Source: Numida meleagris
Lineage: Eukaryota; Chordata; Aves; Galliformes; Numididae
Reading direction: 5' to 3'
Length of the DNA: 64,000 nt
Assembly (NCBI RefSeq): GCF_002078875.1
Contig: NC_034410.1
Coordinates: 102,988,138 to 103,052,137, forward strand
Shown: positions 62,220-64,000 of the stretch, piece after piece
How positions within the stretch are numbered: the first letter of the stretch is position 1
How the letters are laid out: the number at the start of each line of letters is the position of its first letter
Translations under genes and position numbers: made by a program
The notes under the pieces: model-generated
Databases searched by the model: none
The model's input: only the letters and a program-made list of their open reading frames with translations
Told to the model about the DNA's origin: nothing

Positions 62220-62830
62220 GTTTTATTTTCAGTTCCTTTCCTAATAATTCCCAATGTACTATTTGCTACTTGACTGCCATGGAGCTGACTTTTCAAAGCG
62301 CTATCCATAACGACTACCGAGTCTCTTTCTGGAGTGGTGATAGCTGATTCCCTTAGCTAATAGCTAATTTAGAGTTCATCATTGTGTGTATAGTCATACA
62401 GATAGTTGGTTTTTTCTTCCTCATGTGCCTTACTTGCATTTATTGACATTTCATTTGTGATTTTCATTGAATTTCATTTGTGATTTTATTGCCTCATCAC
62501 TCACAATTGTGAGATACTTCCATAGCTATCTGCAGTCAGTTACAGCCTTCACTATCCCAAATAATTTTGTGTCATCTGTGGTCTTCACTATGTTAGTTTC
62601 AAACTTTTCCACATCACTTTTGACTATTTTGAACTGAACAGATCCCAGTACAGATCCCATAGGACCGCTCTGGTAACAACTATCCACCTCAAAAACTTGC
62701 ATTTTATCCTTACTCTTTTTTTTCTTATTTTTCAGTCAGCCATTTATCCATGCCAGGGCAAATAGTCTTTCTTTTCCTTAGCTCATCTTATTTGAACCCT
62801 TGGTGAGGCACTGCCCTACCCTAGAAGTCA
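62220..62830 (-). mobile_element. Ancient CR1/L3-like LINE fragment
   Basis: Inverted landmarks occur in order along about 600 bp: 'tttcctaataattcccaatg', 'tactatttgctacttgactg', 'tatccataacgactaccgag', 'gtgccttacttgcatttatt', 'cacaattgtgagatactt', 'taattttgtgtcatctgtgg', 'gatcccagtacagatcccat' and 'cagccatttatccatgccag'. This is the layout of old amniote CR1-type LINEs and is clearly different from the young bird CR1 copies at 42.7 and 56.7 kb. A 17-base piece is duplicated inside it (62,448-62,464 and 62,471-62,487). No usable reading frame. Confidence 0.8.
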
Positions 62831-64000
62831 GTCTAGGGAACATCTCCATCTGTAGGCACTTATCTACACTGTGGGGAACTGAATGGCTTGTGGAACAGGG
62901 TGCCAGCAAGAATTTCATTCTGTTTTGGATATGTCTGGTGTATTAGCGAGTGCTGCTGTTAGAGCAAGTATAAGTATTACTTCTTAACTTGTGAGGATTC
63001 ACTGTGCTCCTGAAACTTCTTGATTGGTATACAAGAACCTGAAGGAAATGTCTTTAAGACAGAGGGAAAAAAAACCCTCAGTCTTTATGCTGTAGTCAAG
63101 TAAATGCTAGTATGTGCCTCCTGAGCTTTCGTTTTAGAGTATACGAGAACTTCTGCAGCGCTGCTATCTAGACAAATAGCATATTTTCCTTGTAAAAATG
63201 CTATGTTGTTTTTCCTTCAGCTGATCTGCTAAGAGCCCCACTCAGCTTTTTCTGAATTCTTTGTCTCATTAATATGAGACTCAAATGTACAAAAATCAAT
63301 GACATCTACAAGGAAGATAAATTGTTACATGTGTTGAGAGCGATGGCAAGATGATGTGAATTACACAGTCTAGCTGCTTTGGACTTCTTTGTCAAGATGC
63401 ATCGTATTGCAGAAACAAGTTTTAAATTCTGGTAGGATTAGTCTATTAATATACTGACTATTAGCTTTATCCTCTCAGTATGACAACTGATTAGTTATTG
63501 TCCTTTCTCCAAAGCAGAGAAGTATTTTATTCAAAACTTGGCACATTAAAAATACTCTTCTTAAACATTGTGCCCCACCCTGCCTCAGCTTGTCATCCCT
63601 GCAAGTGTTCTTAAGTATAAACATGTTTAAATATTTAAGTGAAACAGGACAATAAAGGACATTTGGCCAAACTTTGGGAGCATATAAACCCAGACATGAG
63701 ACTTTTGTATAGGAAAAAAACTGCCATATTTCACTTAAGTTGGTCTTTTAAGCTGCCAACATTTTTATATATGAAGCATCTTTATATAGTGGACCTATTC
63801 TCACTAAGCTTTTCTATCATGATCAGTGTTTTAATTGAGATTTACACGAAGGGCTAGAATGAATAAACATCTACAGCTTAAGCTGAGTGTGACAACATAC
63901 TACCCACCTTTGCAAAAATATCCAGCAATGATCTTAGGCTGGAATTCCCAACCCATTTCAATTAGTTATAATTGCCTGCATGCATTAGCAAGGAAATCTC
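62831..64000. other. Gene-free stretch
   Basis: No gene or repeat family recognised; the plus-strand frame at 63,639-63,857 has no family resemblance. Confidence 0.4.

Noticed and set aside
1..64000. Bacterial-type features (operons, CRISPR, IS elements, prophage)
   Set aside because: CR1 LINEs, microsatellites, splice-like signals and low gene density show vertebrate nuclear DNA; none of these features is present.

Overview
The window looks like avian nuclear DNA, most likely a landfowl such as chicken. Three CR1 LINE 3' ends of the bird type (inverted, starting near repeated 'atagaatcatagaat' units) are present, interspersed repeats are otherwise sparse, and most of the sequence is AT-leaning with one dense CpG island. 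Species is inferred, not shown. No complete protein-coding gene can be supported: the open reading frames are short (at most about 150 residues outside low-complexity or gap-spanning ones), and none resembles a protein family I recognise.

Layout. Bases 1-11,250 are non-coding, with old SINE fragments, one short CR1 and a 119-bp inverted-repeat element. Bases 11,255-11,515 carry two adjacent ancient amniote-type repeat fragments, one with clear MIR features. Bases 11,900-13,450 are a CpG island with a 151-bp assembly gap (13,036-13,186), three plus-strand CCAAT boxes, a CA microsatellite and a good minus-strand splice donor. The donor suggests a first exon of a minus-strand gene whose body lies beyond the left edge. 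Bases 13,460-17,000 are AT-rich, promoter-proximal DNA with motif pairs that look regulatory, notably two POU octamers inside a 14-bp inverted repeat.

Bases 17,000-64,000 look like a gene desert. They hold scattered SINE remnants, an old CR1/L3-like LINE fragment at 21.5 kb and another at 62.2-62.8 kb, a CR1 copy with an internal deletion at 56.7-57.5 kb, simple repeats, and a few islands of retained CpG. The most gene-like spot is a 111-bp segment at 25,585-25,695: open, flanked by a good acceptor and donor, phase 0 at both ends, and with five CpGs in a CpG-poor neighbourhood. A 65-base stem-loop at 37,511-37,575 is the best candidate for structured RNA or a small palindromic element.

Functional reading (inference): one CpG-island promoter, perhaps bidirectional, flanked by a large non-coding domain. 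That arrangement is common for developmental regulator genes, but the gene cannot be named from this window. I found no operons, CRISPR arrays, rRNA or tRNA genes, or endogenous retroviruses with recognisable coding parts.
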